Source of the DNA: Dyella humicola
Lineage (GTDB): Bacteria > Pseudomonadota > Gammaproteobacteria > Xanthomonadales > Rhodanobacteraceae
NCBI RefSeq assembly: GCF_026283945.1
Contig: NZ_JAPDPC010000001.1
Span: 682,001-746,000 of the forward strand
Direction of reading: 5' to 3'
DNA: 64,000 nucleotides
Below the pieces are notes generated by a model. It was not told where the DNA came from, did no database searches, and saw nothing but the letters and a program-made list of their open reading frames with translations. The translations under genes were made by a program, and so were the position numbers. Each line of letters opens with the position of its first letter. The first letter of the stretch is position 1. Below, piece by piece: positions 17,397-27,986 of the stretch.

Positions 17397-19517
17397 ATGC
17401 CGACCCCTAGCGCCCTTGCCATGACATCGACGCATGCTGCTCCTGGCGACACGCCGGTTTCAGCTCTGCCGGGTGTGGGTCCTGCGCTGGCGGAAGCGTT
17501 GGCGCGGCTTGGTCTGGAGCGGGTGCAGGATCTCTGGTTCCATTTGCCGCTGCGCTACGAGGACCGGACGAGGGTCGCGGCCATCGCCGACCTGCGCCCC
17601 GGCGAGCGTGCCCAGGTAGAGGGTGTGGTGGAGGCGGTGGAGCGGGGCTTTCGCTATCGCCCGCAACTCAAGGTAGCGATCAGCGACGACTCGCAGCAGA
17701 CGCTAGTGTTGCGGTTCTTCCATTTCCGACGCAGCCAATCCGAGCAGATGCAGCCCGGTACGCGTCTGCTTTGCTACGGCGAAGTGCGCCAGGGTTCGCA
17801 AGGCCTGGAGATGGTGCATCCGCAGTATCAGCGGCTCAGCGGCGACGAGCCAGCTACCGTCGACGAGCTGCTGAGTCCGATCTATCCGACGACCGACGGA
17901 TTGGGGCAAAAGCGCCTCGCTGGCGTCATAGCCAAGGCGCTGGCCCTGCTGCCACCCGATGCGCAACTCGAGTTGATACCACCCGCACTGTGTGCGGAAT
18001 ACGGCCTCACCTCGTTGCGGGATGCGCTGGTCTACGTGCACCGGCCACCGCCGGATGCGCCTATCGGACAGCTCACGGCGGGGCGCCATCCGGCGCAGCA
18101 GCGACTGGCATTCGAGGAACTGCTGACCCAGCACCTTAGTCTCAAGCGCATGCGCGCCGCGGTGCGTCGTCGCCATGCGCCGAGCCTGCGTGGCACGGGG
18201 CAATTGCGCCAACGTTTGCTGGCCGGGCTGCCGTTTGGCCTGACCGGCGCGCAGCAGCGCGTTACGGCCGAAATCGCCGTGGACATCGCGCAAGCAAAGC
18301 CGATGTTGCGTCTGGTACAGGGTGATGTCGGCAGCGGCAAGACGATTGTCGCTGCGCTGGCAGCGGTCGCCGCGGTGGAATCCGGGCAGCAAATAGCCTT
18401 GATGGCACCGACCGAGCTGCTGGCGGAACAGCATCTTCATCACTTCCGTCATTGGCTGACGCCACTTGGCATCGAGGTGGCTTGGCTAGCTGGCAAGGTG
18501 GCGGGCAAGGCGCGGCAGCAAGCACTACAGCGCGTCGCTGAAGGCGCGCACGTGGTCATTGGCACGCATGCGTTGATGCAGGAAGGCGTGGCGTTCGCCC
18601 AGCTCGGCCTGGTGATCGTGGACGAACAACACCGCTTCGGCGTGCAGCAGCGCCTTGCGCTGCGCGACAAGGGAGCGGATCAGGGTTCCGGCTTGGTGCC
18701 GCATCAGCTCGTGCTCACGGCAACGCCGATTCCGCGCACGCTGGCGATGAGTGCGTATGCCGACCTCGACGTTTCCGCCATCGACGAATTGCCGCCGGGC
18801 CGCACACCGGTGCAGACCATTGCGATCTCCAATGCGCGACGCGCGGAAGTGATCGAACGCATCCACATTGCCTGCCTTGAAGGACGGCAGGTGTACTGGG
18901 TGTGCACCCTGATCGAGGAGTCCGAGCAGCTGCGCGCGCAAGCCGCCGAGGTAGCCTTTGCCGAGCTCTCGGTCGCGTTGGCCGATTGCAGAATCGGTCT
19001 GATCCATGGGCGCATGAAGCCCAAGGAAAAGCAGCTCGTGATGGACGCCTTCAAGGCGGGCGAGCTGAGCGTGCTGGTAGCGACGACGGTCATCGAAGTG
19101 GGCGTGGATGTTCCCAACGCGAGTTTGATGGTGATCGAGAACAGCGAGCGGCTCGGTCTGGCGCAGCTGCACCAATTGCGTGGACGCGTGGGGCGCGGCT
19201 CGGTGGCGTCAAATTGCGTGCTGCTCTATCAGCCGCCGCTGGGACAGCTGGCGCGCGAACGCCTGCAGGTGATGCGCGAGACCAATGATGGTTTTCGTAT
19301 CGCGGAAAAAGATCTTGAGCTGCGTGGCCCTGGCGAAGTGCTTGGCACGCGCCAGACCGGCCAGCTCAGTTTCCGCATTGCCGATCTGGCGCGCGATGCG
19401 CATTTGCTGCCGGCGGTGCAGGAGGTGGGTGCGTATCTGCTATCGCATCACCCGCAACAGGCAGAACAACTGATCGTGCGCTGGATTGGTGGCGCCGCGC
19501 GTTATGTCCACGCCTGA
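17397..19517 (+). CDS. recG: ATP-dependent DNA helicase RecG
   Basis: Branch-migrating helicase that remodels stalled forks and Holliday junctions. I place the start at ATG 17397 (706 residues), with TTAGG about ten bases upstream; TTG 17391 and ATG 17421 are alternatives. The N-terminal wedge begins with SALPGVGPALAEAL. Walker A QGDVGSGKT has G309, and the DEQH box (IVDEQHRFG) begins at D409. TATPIPRTLAMS, GRMKPKEKQLVM and QLRGRVGRG are the other SF2 motifs. Length is normal (E. coli 693). Confidence 0.96.
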   Translation: MPTPSALAMTSTHAAPGDTPVSALPGVGPALAEALARLGLERVQDLWFHLPLRYEDRTRVAAIADLRPGERAQVEGVVEAVERGFRYRPQLKVAISDDSQQTLVLRFFHFRRSQSEQMQPGTRLLCYGEVRQGSQGLEMVHPQYQRLSGDEPATVDELLSPIYPTTDGLGQKRLAGVIAKALALLPPDAQLELIPPALCAEYGLTSLRDALVYVHRPPPDAPIGQLTAGRHPAQQRLAFEELLTQHLSLKRMRAAVRRRHAPSLRGTGQLRQRLLAGLPFGLTGAQQRVTAEIAVDIAQAKPMLRLVQGDVGSGKTIVAALAAVAAVESGQQIALMAPTELLAEQHLHHFRHWLTPLGIEVAWLAGKVAGKARQQALQRVAEGAHVVIGTHALMQEGVAFAQLGLVIVDEQHRFGVQQRLALRDKGADQGSGLVPHQLVLTATPIPRTLAMSAYADLDVSAIDELPPGRTPVQTIAISNARRAEVIERIHIACLEGRQVYWVCTLIEESEQLRAQAAEVAFAELSVALADCRIGLIHGRMKPKEKQLVMDAFKAGELSVLVATTVIEVGVDVPNASLMVIENSERLGLAQLHQLRGRVGRGSVASNCVLLYQPPLGQLARERLQVMRETNDGFRIAEKDLELRGPGEVLGTRQTGQLSFRIADLARDAHLLPAVQEVGAYLLSHHPQQAEQLIVRWIGGAARYVHA

Positions 19518-19535
19518 GCGTGGCGCACCCCTATG

Positions 19536-19638
19536 TGTAAGAGCACACCCACTGCGCGACCGCGGAGTGGCGCTGTCACCGTCACGCCAGGCCCCCTTTG
19601 GGGGGATTAGTTTTTCGCGCACTGGGTGCGCTCCTACA
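19536..19638. repeat. Pair of inverted REP elements flanking a CCCCC/GGGGG hairpin
   Basis: TGTAAGAGCACACCCACTGC (from 19536) and, inverted, TCGCGCACTGGGTGCGCTCC ending at TACA 19638 match the gammaproteobacterial REP pattern TGTAGGAGCGCACCC.GTGCGCGA. Between them CCCCC-TTT-GGGGG and a T-rich stretch (19591-19615) may end the recG transcript. Confidence 0.7.
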
Positions 19639-19719
19639 GAAGGCCGCGAAAGGGACCTGAGCTTGCGCCCGCGCCAAGAGCTTCTAAGCTAACCGTTTCA
19701 ATCCCCACGACGAAGCCCC

Positions 19720-20646
19720 ATGAGCAAGCCGCAACTGCTGATCGATACCGACCCCGGCGTGGATGACGCACTGGCCATCTTGATGGCGCACGCTCACGCT
19801 GACGTCGTGGGACTCACGATCGCTGCAGGTAACGTCGGCCTCGGTCATACCGTTCGCAATGCGCGGACTCTGGTGGACCTGGTGGAAGCGGCGACGCCGA
19901 TCTTCGCGGGCTGTCCGACACCGCTGGTGCGAATGCCTGAAGAGGATGCGGTGCACGTGCATGGTAGGGATGGCCTTGGCGATGTCGGCTTTCCCGAGCC
20001 GAAGGCCGTGGCATCCGCTGAACATGCCGCGCAGGCCATCCTGCGTTTGACGCGTGCACATCCCGGCTTGACGCTGGTGGCGCTGGGGCCCCTGACCAAT
20101 CTGGCGCTTGCCCTTCGTCTGGATCCAGCATTGCCGCAGCGCGTGACGCGCCTGGTCGTCATGGGTGGCGCTGTGACCGGTCTGGGAAATACCGGCAGGA
20201 TACCGGCCGAGTTCAACATCGGTTTCGATCCCGAGGCGGCGCACGTCGTATTCGAGGCCTTCCCGATGTTCGACCTGGTCGATTGGGAAGCCACGCTGCG
20301 GCACGCCTTCACTGACGAAGCGTTCGATGGCTGGCTGGCGGCGGGCGATAAACGCGCCGACTTCTTTGGGCAGGTATTCGGTACGGCGCGCGCATTCAAT
20401 CGCCAGCGCGGCCGTCGTGGCGTGATCGCTGCCGATGCGCTCGCCATGGCCGTGGCCATCGATCCGGGCATCGTTACGCGCAGCGAGCAGCGACATGTGG
20501 CGGTAGAATTGGACGGTCGCCTCACGCGTGGCGCTACCGTGGTCGATTGGGCGGGGCGCCTGGGCCGTCCGGCCAATGCCCGCATCGTGATGGACGTGGA
20601 TCAGGCGCGTTTTGCTGCCATGGTCAGGCGCGCGCTAGGGGCCTGA
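19720..20646 (+). CDS. Inosine-uridine-preferring nucleoside hydrolase
   Basis: Cleaves the N-glycosidic bond of ribonucleosides for salvage. It has 308 residues. The calcium-binding DTDPGVDDALAI motif is at residues 8-19, and a downstream FNIGFDPEAA-type segment supplies the second ligand set. LVALGPLTNLALAL and LVVMGGAV are typical of the family. No signal peptide. Substrate range (purine or pyrimidine) cannot be told from sequence, so I give no symbol. The start has a weak ribosome site (ACGAAG). Flanked by the REP pair upstream and the rpmE2 promoter downstream. Confidence 0.92.
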   Translation: MSKPQLLIDTDPGVDDALAILMAHAHADVVGLTIAAGNVGLGHTVRNARTLVDLVEAATPIFAGCPTPLVRMPEEDAVHVHGRDGLGDVGFPEPKAVASAEHAAQAILRLTRAHPGLTLVALGPLTNLALALRLDPALPQRVTRLVVMGGAVTGLGNTGRIPAEFNIGFDPEAAHVVFEAFPMFDLVDWEATLRHAFTDEAFDGWLAAGDKRADFFGQVFGTARAFNRQRGRRGVIAADALAMAVAIDPGIVTRSEQRHVAVELDGRLTRGATVVDWAGRLGRPANARIVMDVDQARFAAMVRRALGA

Positions 20647-20689
20647 AAGGCTTCGCGCCGGGCCTCCGCGCCCCAAGTGATTGACCGAC

Positions 20690-20719
20690 TTGCCAATGAG
20701 CCGGGTCGGTCGATATAAT
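20690..20719 (+). promoter_or_regulatory. Sigma-70 promoter for rpmE2
   Basis: TTGCCA (20690-20695), 18-base spacer, perfect TATAAT (20714-20719), 33 bases before the L31 start. Confidence 0.75.
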
Positions 20720-20752
20720 GCCGCTCTTTTCACCCACCGCTTTGAGTCAGTC

Positions 20753-20998
20753 ATGAAGCCCGATATCCATCCGAATTATCGCCCGGTGGTGTTCCAGGAC
20801 CTGTCGTCCGAGTTCGCGTTCCTTACGCGTTCGACGATCGCCACCAAGGAAACCGTCAAGTGGGAAGACGGCAACGAGTACCCGCTGATCAAGGTGGATA
20901 TCTCCAGCCAGTCCCATCCGTTCTACACCGGCAAGCAGAAGACGCTTGACGTTGGTGGTCGCGTCGACAAGTTCCGTCGTCGCTACGCGCAGAAGTAA
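20753..20998 (+). CDS. rpmE2: 50S ribosomal protein L31, type B
   Basis: Zinc-independent form of L31, 81 residues, starting [16 protein letters not shown]. It lacks the CxxC zinc ribbon of type A and has the type B extension ([21 protein letters not shown]). Type B paralogs often replace the zinc form when zinc is scarce. No second L31 gene is visible here, so whether this is the only copy is unknown. ATG 20753 is used because the longer opening at 20681 would contain the promoter. An intrinsic terminator follows. Confidence 0.95.
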   Translation: MKPDIHPNYRPVVFQDLSSEFAFLTRSTIATKETVKWEDGNEYPLIKVDISSQSHPFYTGKQKTLDVGGRVDKFRRRYAQK

Positions 20999-21057
20999 GA
21001 GCGCGCGAAGATTTGTCCGGGCGCCGCGCTTGCGTGGTGCTGCATGGATAAGAAGCG

Positions 21058-21090
21058 CGGGGCGAGCCTAGGCTTGCCCCGTGTTTTTTT
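21058..21090 (+). terminator. Intrinsic terminator after rpmE2
   Basis: CGGGGC-GAGCC-TA-GGCTT-GCCCCG stem (21058-21081) followed by seven T. Confidence 0.85.
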
Positions 21091-21137
21091 GTGCCCGCAA
21101 TCCGACTATTCGCTAAGGCATGTCCCCAGAACGATGT

Positions 21138-21145
21138 GCGATAAT
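21138..21145 (+). promoter_or_regulatory. Extended -10 element upstream of gltA
   Basis: TGC-GATAAT-like element (GATAAT at 21140-21145, preceded by TGC). No good -35 is seen at 17 bases. It lies 107 bases before the gltA start. Confidence 0.4.
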
Positions 21146-21252
21146 GGGCGCTGAGGTGTCGCAGTAAGTCCCCAGGGCGACATCAACCCTACCTCGTTGG
21201 CCCGCGCGTTGCCGCGATGCGCCGACGACGACATTACGTGAAGGAGGTTTCC

Positions 21253-22548
21253 GTGTCCGATTCCAAGATCGTCAAGTTGGTGGATGAGTCGACCAACCGC
21301 AGCAGCGAATTGCCCCTGCTCAGCGGTACGCTCGGTCCTGCATGCATCGATATCGGCACGTTGTATAAGGACACGGGCCACTTCACCTACGACCCGGGTT
21401 ACGGCAGCACGGCCAGCACCAAGAGCGCGATCACCTATATCGACGGCGACGAAGGCGTGCTGCTGTATCGCGGCTACCCGATCGAGCAGCTGGCCGAGAA
21501 GTCCAGCTTCCTCGAAGTGGCTTACCTGCTGCTCAACGGCGAGCTGCCGAACAAGCAGGAGTTCTCGAACTTCGAGCACGAGATCACGCATCACACGATG
21601 ATGCATGAGTCGCACAAGAACTTCTTCCAGGGTTTCCATCACGACGCGCATCCGATGGCCATGCTGGCCGCCTCGGTGGCTTCGTTGTCGGCGTTTTATC
21701 ACGACTCCCTGGACGTGGATAATGCCGCCGACCGCAAGCTTGCCGCGATTCGCCTGATCGCCAAGATGCCGACGATCGCCGCCGCATGCTATCGCTATTC
21801 GATTGGCTGGCCGTTCCGCTATCCGCGCAACAACCTCGAATACGTCGACCGCTTCCTGCACATGATGTTCGAGGTGCCGAGCGAGCCGCTGGAAATGAGC
21901 CCGGTTGCTGCCAAGGCGTTGGACCTGCTGTTCATCCTGCACGCCGATCACGAGCAGAACGCCTCGACCTCCACCGTGCGCCTGGTCGGTTCGACCGGTG
22001 CCAATCCGTACGCCTCGGTTGCCGCAGGCATTACCGCGCTGTGGGGTCCGGCGCATGGCGGCGCCAACGAGGCGGTGCTGAAGATGCTCGAGGAGATCGG
22101 TACGGCGGACAAGGTCGAGACGGCCGTCAAGCGCGCGAAGGACAAGAACGACAACTTCCGCCTGATGGGCTTCGGCCATCGCGTCTACAAGAACTTCGAT
22201 CCGCGCGCCAAGATCATCCGCGAAATGTGCCACAAGGTGCTCAACGAGCTGGGCGTCAACGACCCGCTGCTCGATGTGGCCATGAAGCTGGAAGAAGCCG
22301 CACTGAAGGACGACTACTTCGTCGAGCGCAAGCTGTACCCAAACGTCGACTTCTACTCCGGCATCATCTACAAGGCGCTGGGCATCCCGGCGGAAATGTT
22401 CACCGTGATGTTCGCCATCGCGCGCACCGCCGGCTGGATCTCACACTGGATCGAGCAGCACGAAACCCCTGGTTCGCGCATCGGTCGTCCGCGCCAGATC
22501 TACACCGGTTCCGACGTGCGCAACTACGTTGCTGCCGACAAGCGCTAA
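21253..22548 (+). CDS. gltA: Citrate synthase (type II)
   Basis: Condenses acetyl-CoA and oxaloacetate at the entry to the TCA cycle. It starts at GTG 21253, fixed by an excellent AAGGAGG at 21241-21247; product 431 residues (E. coli 427). Catalytic residues appear as the histidine of [11 protein letters not shown], the histidine of [16 protein letters not shown] and the aspartate of [16 protein letters not shown]. The N-terminal beta domain ([19 protein letters not shown]) marks the hexameric, NADH-regulated Gram-negative type. It is monocistronic, with its own terminator. Confidence 0.97.
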   Translation: MSDSKIVKLVDESTNRSSELPLLSGTLGPACIDIGTLYKDTGHFTYDPGYGSTASTKSAITYIDGDEGVLLYRGYPIEQLAEKSSFLEVAYLLLNGELPNKQEFSNFEHEITHHTMMHESHKNFFQGFHHDAHPMAMLAASVASLSAFYHDSLDVDNAADRKLAAIRLIAKMPTIAAACYRYSIGWPFRYPRNNLEYVDRFLHMMFEVPSEPLEMSPVAAKALDLLFILHADHEQNASTSTVRLVGSTGANPYASVAAGITALWGPAHGGANEAVLKMLEEIGTADKVETAVKRAKDKNDNFRLMGFGHRVYKNFDPRAKIIREMCHKVLNELGVNDPLLDVAMKLEEAALKDDYFVERKLYPNVDFYSGIIYKALGIPAEMFTVMFAIARTAGWISHWIEQHETPGSRIGRPRQIYTGSDVRNYVAADKR

Positions 22549-22574
22549 GCGCCATTCGCTAGCGATGCAATAAC

Positions 22575-22607
22575 AAACGCCCCGGTCATGCCGGGGCGTT
22601 TTTGTTG
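22575..22607 (+). terminator. Intrinsic terminator after gltA
   Basis: Perfect 11-bp stem AAACGCCCCGG / CCGGGGCGTTT with TCATG loop and T5 run. Confidence 0.93.
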
Positions 22608-22627
22608 GTGAAGTACGGGGTGCCGGA

Positions 22628-23302
22628 CTAGCGCAGTGCGGTCGAGAGCATCCGTTCGAACTCGTCTTCCTCCTCGTTCGTAGCCAGCAGTTCCTCCACG
22701 GCGGCGAGCGGTGCGCGGCGCATGGGTTTCTCGTCGATGCGATCGAGCGGAGGCTGTCGCAGCGAGTCGAGCGGCAGTACGGTGATGTCGAAGGGCAGGC
22801 CGTCGGCGGAGAACAGCAGGACCGGATATTCGGTTTGTTCGTCGCGCGTGGTGCGCAATCGCCGGGTCTGCTGGGTCAGCGGGACACCTCGTTCCTCAAG
22901 GAATAGCACGACGGTCTCGGCGCTTTCGCTGAACACGTGCAGGCATACCGCCGAATGAGTATCCGCTGTGCCGTCGAGCACGGCGCCAACCAGGCGGGGT
23001 TCGAAGCGTTCAAGGAAACGCATGGCCTCCGCTGCGGCTTCGCGTCGCTCCTGCAGCAGTTGCGGTTGCGTGTCGGCGTGGAAAATGCGCTGGTGTTCGC
23101 GCAGGGCCTGTTCGATTTCGTTGTTGCGCGGCAGTGCCTGCGCATCAAAGATGCCAAGCCGCTCGGCAGCCTTGAGCTTGGCGTGGTGGAAGTCGCGGAT
23201 GCCGTGTTCGCTCATCAGTCGCGCCGCCTCCTGGGCGACGCGCAGACGATTGCGCTGAAGACGATCCTGCGCGTGGATACGGTGATGTTCGCCTCGTGCC
23301 AT
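22628..23302 (-). CDS. Unrecognised cytosolic protein co-oriented with mrcA
   Basis: A 224-residue protein whose family I do not recognise with certainty. The start at 23302 is supported by GGAGGAAAGGGG just upstream. The N-terminal half is basic and helical (HRIHAQDRLQRNRLRVAQEA). The middle has alternating hydrophobic strands (VGAVLDGTADTHSAVCLHVF, VVLFLEERG, YPVLLFSADGLPFDITVLP) that could be a nucleotidyltransferase-like alpha/beta fold, though I see no complete GS...DxD motif. The C-terminus is acidic. No signal peptide or membrane segment. It follows the PBP1a gene by 86 bases on the same strand and is probably co-transcribed. Confidence 0.8.
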   Translation of the reverse strand: MARGEHHRIHAQDRLQRNRLRVAQEAARLMSEHGIRDFHHAKLKAAERLGIFDAQALPRNNEIEQALREHQRIFHADTQPQLLQERREAAAEAMRFLERFEPRLVGAVLDGTADTHSAVCLHVFSESAETVVLFLEERGVPLTQQTRRLRTTRDEQTEYPVLLFSADGLPFDITVLPLDSLRQPPLDRIDEKPMRRAPLAAVEELLATNEEEDEFERMLSTALR

Positions 23303-23388
23303 GCCCCTTTCCTCCGGCGAAGCTGGCGTTCGCTTCCGCGAACGCGGGCGGCAGGACGGGCCAGTGGTCGGAACCCGGCTGCCGACGA

Positions 23389-25926
23389 TTAGAAGATGTC
23401 GTAGGCGTGCTGCTGGTCCTGATCCTCCTGCTGCTGGTTGGCCTGGTTGCGCAGGCGATCCACGTCTTCCACCTTGAAAATCTCGGGCATGCTGTTGGGC
23501 GCGCCTGCGCCGGCCGGCAAGCCGCTGGCGCGGTCTATCTGCACCGTACTGATACCAGGCGGCATCGGCAAGGTGCTTGAGGGAGCGTCCTTCAACACCG
23601 CGCCCATGTAGGACATCCAGATCGGCAGGGCCGCCTTGGCGCCGAACTCGCCCTTGCCGAGTGAACTGAAGTCGTCGAAACCCACCCACACGGTGGTCAC
23701 CAGATTGGCATTGAAGCCGGCAAACCAGGCGTCACGGTGGTCATTCGTCGAACCGGTCTTGCCGGCCAGGTCGTCGCGTCCCAAGGCCATGGCGGCCGCG
23801 CCGGTGCCGCGCTTGATGACATCCTGCATCAGCGAGGTGACGAGGTAGTCGTTGCGTACGTCGATGACCTGGGGGGCAAGCACGGGGGCATGGGCGCCGT
23901 CACCGTGGGCATCGGCCGGAAGCACGGCGTCACCGACGCCAGCGACACTGCCCGAGGTCCCCGGCGTACCCGCCGAACTGGTGCTGGCCACAGCATTGCT
24001 CAGGGTGGCGGCTGCACTGCTGGCCGGCGGCGGGCCGGGCGGACGAGTATCCAGCAGGCGCTCGGCGCAGGTGCGGCAGGCGCGTGCCGGGTTCGCCTGG
24101 TACACCGGCTTGCCATCGCGATCCGTGATCTCGCTGATGAAATAAGGCGTCACCAGGTAGCCGCCATTGGCGAACACCGAGTAGCCGCGCGCCATGGTCA
24201 TCGGCGAAACCGATGCGGTACCCAGCGCCATCGACAGGTTGCCGGGAAGCGAGTCGAGCGTGAAGCCGAAGCGGGTGATGTAATCGCGCGCAAAGCGCAC
24301 GCCAATGGCGTCGAGCAGGCGCACCGAGACCAGGTTCTTTGACTGGACCAGGGCCTCGCGCAGGCGGATCGGACCGTCGAACTTGTCGTCGTCGTTGGAG
24401 GGCGTCCACAGGCCGCCCGGTCGGGACGGGTCGGGTAGGGCAAGTGGGGCGTCATTGACGATCGATGCCGGTGTAAAGCCGCGTTCGAAGGCCGCCGAGT
24501 AGATAAACGGCTTGAAGCTCGAGCCCGGCTGGCGGGCCGCCATCACGGCGCGGTTGAACTTGCTGCGCAGGAAGTTGAACCCACCGACGAGCGCCTGTAG
24601 CGAGCCGTCCTCGGGATTGACCGAGACCAGCGCGCCTTGGGCGGCGGGGATCTGGGTCAGCTGCCATTGGCCCTTCTCATCACGAGATAGGCGCACGATG
24701 TCGCCACGCTTGAGCACGCTGGTCACGCTCTTCGGGGCGGCGCCGACGCGGGTATCACTGATATAGGGATGGGCCCAGTCCATCGCTTCCAGCGCCAGCT
24801 TCACCGTTTCGCGGTTGGGCAGATAAATGGTGGCCTCATTGGCCGATACCGCGGTGACGAGGCCTGGATCCATCCCGGAGATATCAGTGTAGCCAGCCAG
24901 GGCCCGCTCGAAGTCCTCGGTGCCGGCGTCGGCAGCCAGCTCCTGATGGGCTTCGGGTCCGCGCCAGCCGTGGCGGCGGTCGTATTCGACCAGGCCAGCC
25001 CGCATGGCGTTCACGGCGGCCTGCTGACGGTCGCTCTGCAGCGTGGTCTTCACCACATAGCCTTCGGTGAGTGCGTCATTGCCCAGGCGGTCCAGCACCT
25101 GCAAGCGCACCATTTCGGCCAGGTAGGGCGCATCGAGCTCGATCGCCGGCTCATGCGGGGCGGCATCGTTGGGCTCGGCAATCGCCTGTTCGTACTCCGC
25201 CTTGCTGATGTAGCGGTTTTCCAGCATCTGGCCGAGCACCCAGTTGCGGCGAGCCAGGATGCGCTTGGGGTTGTTGAGCGGGTTGACTACCGAGGGCAGC
25301 TGGAAGCTCGAGGCCAGCGTTGCGGCTTCGGCGATGGTGAGCTGGTCCAGCGTCTTGCCGTAGTAAAAGGAAGCCGCCGCAGCCACGCCATAGGAGCGGT
25401 GACCCAGGAACATCTTATTGAGGTAGAGCTCCAGGATCTGGTCCTTGGTCAGCTCGCTCTCCATGCGCAGCGCAATGAAGATTTCGGTCAGCTTGCGCGA
25501 ATACAGCTTCTCGGGGCTCAGGAAGAAGTTGCGCGCGACCTGCTGGGTAATGGTCGATCCGCCTGGTCCTTTATCGCCGCCCGACACGATGACGTGCCAG
25601 CCGGCACGGGCAATGCCATGCCAGTCAACGCCAGGATGGTTGTAGAAGCTCGCATCCTCGGCTGCCAGCACGGCGTGCTTGAGCCGCTCGGGCACGTTGG
25701 CAATGGCGATCGGGATGCGTCGCGTCTCACCGAAGCTTGCGATTAGCTTTCCATCGGCACTGAGCACACGCAGTGGCACCTGCATGTGGTAGTCCTTGAG
25801 GACGGCTACCGAGGGCAGGCGGGGGGAAATAAGCCAGTACGCTACCCCCACGGCCGCAACGCCCAGCAGTAACCCGGTAAAGGCCAGAACGAGGATCCAG
25901 CGCACCAACCGCTTGAGAATTTGCAT
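23389..25926 (-). CDS. mrcA: Penicillin-binding protein 1A
   Basis: Bifunctional class A PBP (845 residues): glycosyltransferase and transpeptidase for peptidoglycan. The start ATG 25926 begins a cytosolic stub and one membrane anchor (WILVLAFTGLLLGVAAVGVA). GT51 signatures include EDASFYNHPGVD, GGSTITQQVARNFFL and LNKMFLG. The transpeptidase triad is SSFK, SKN and KTGS. An OB-like domain lies between the two. A Ser/Thr/Ala/Gly/Pro-rich insert of about 60 residues sits between SKN and KTG. A Gln/Asp-rich tail ends the protein. A TATACT -10 on the minus strand is at 25966-25971. Divergent from pilM, the usual Pseudomonas/Xanthomonas arrangement. Confidence 0.95.
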   Translation of the reverse strand: MQILKRLVRWILVLAFTGLLLGVAAVGVAYWLISPRLPSVAVLKDYHMQVPLRVLSADGKLIASFGETRRIPIAIANVPERLKHAVLAAEDASFYNHPGVDWHGIARAGWHVIVSGGDKGPGGSTITQQVARNFFLSPEKLYSRKLTEIFIALRMESELTKDQILELYLNKMFLGHRSYGVAAAASFYYGKTLDQLTIAEAATLASSFQLPSVVNPLNNPKRILARRNWVLGQMLENRYISKAEYEQAIAEPNDAAPHEPAIELDAPYLAEMVRLQVLDRLGNDALTEGYVVKTTLQSDRQQAAVNAMRAGLVEYDRRHGWRGPEAHQELAADAGTEDFERALAGYTDISGMDPGLVTAVSANEATIYLPNRETVKLALEAMDWAHPYISDTRVGAAPKSVTSVLKRGDIVRLSRDEKGQWQLTQIPAAQGALVSVNPEDGSLQALVGGFNFLRSKFNRAVMAARQPGSSFKPFIYSAAFERGFTPASIVNDAPLALPDPSRPGGLWTPSNDDDKFDGPIRLREALVQSKNLVSVRLLDAIGVRFARDYITRFGFTLDSLPGNLSMALGTASVSPMTMARGYSVFANGGYLVTPYFISEITDRDGKPVYQANPARACRTCAERLLDTRPPGPPPASSAAATLSNAVASTSSAGTPGTSGSVAGVGDAVLPADAHGDGAHAPVLAPQVIDVRNDYLVTSLMQDVIKRGTGAAAMALGRDDLAGKTGSTNDHRDAWFAGFNANLVTTVWVGFDDFSSLGKGEFGAKAALPIWMSYMGAVLKDAPSSTLPMPPGISTVQIDRASGLPAGAGAPNSMPEIFKVEDVDRLRNQANQQQEDQDQQHAYDIF

Positions 25927-26091
25927 GATGTGGGTATTTGCGAGACGCAAGTCAAAACAAGACAGAGTATAGATGTTGCACTATCCACGACATGAATCGA
26001 GTGCGTCTCAGCTAAGACAGGCCAATTGATGCTCTTGATCCAAGGTGTGCGTACCATCACGCGAATGTGTCGAGAAAAAGCTCGTAGGCCA

Positions 26092-27233
<1,142 letters not shown>

Positions 27234-27234
<1 letters not shown>

Positions 27235-27986
27235 TGGCACATATCAACCTACTTCCGTGGCGCGCCGAGCGCCGCAAGCAGCGAGAGCGCGAGTTCTTCA
27301 TGCAACTGGGGGCCGCCCTGGTGGCGGCCATCCTGGTGCTGCTGCTGTGGACAGCCTGGATGGGGCAGCGCGTCGACAACCAAAACGACCGCAATACGCT
27401 TTTGCAGGGCGAGATCAAGCAGCTCGACGAGCGCATCGTCAAGATCAAGGATCTGGAGAAGGTGCGTGAGCGACTGCTGGCACGCAAGCAGATCATCGAG
27501 CAACTGCAGGCCAATCGCTCGCAGATGGTGCATCTGTTCGATGAGCTGGTAAGGACGATTCCGGCCAGCGCGCGACTGGGTGGCCTCAAGCAAAGCGGTG
27601 ACTCGCTGACCCTCGACGGTGTAGCGCAGTCCAATGCCAGCGTGGCCGAGTACATGCGCAATATCGAGGCGTCGCCGTGGATGGGGCATGCCGATTTGCG
27701 CAAGACCGAGAACACGCACGCTGGCGACACGCGGATGCCCTATAACTTTGGGCTGGATGTCGCGCTGAGCCGACCCAAGTCCGACGAGAACGGTGAAGTC
27801 TCCGACGACGATCAGGCGCCCATCGTGCCAACCGCCAAGCCCGCACCGGCGGCCGGCGCTCCAGCTACGCCACCAGCTCCGGCTCCGGCCGCAGCCACCC
27901 AGCCGAGCAAGCCGGCGGCGGCGACCAGTGTCTCCGCGGGGGCCAAGCCCACGAGCCCGGCCGGTAATGGAGGAGCCAAGTCATGA
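27234..27986 (+). CDS. pilN: Type IV pilus inner-membrane protein PilN
   Basis: Bitopic inner-membrane protein; its cytosolic tail (MAHINLLPWR, matching the PilM-binding INLLPWR) contacts PilM and its periplasmic part pairs with PilO. It has 250 residues. One membrane segment (about 23-43) is followed by a coiled coil (DNQNDRNTLLQGEIKQL...) and a ferredoxin-like domain. Compared with P. aeruginosa PilN (198) it carries an extra Ala/Pro/Lys-rich tail from about residue 195. It overlaps pilO by four bases (ATGA). Confidence 0.94.
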
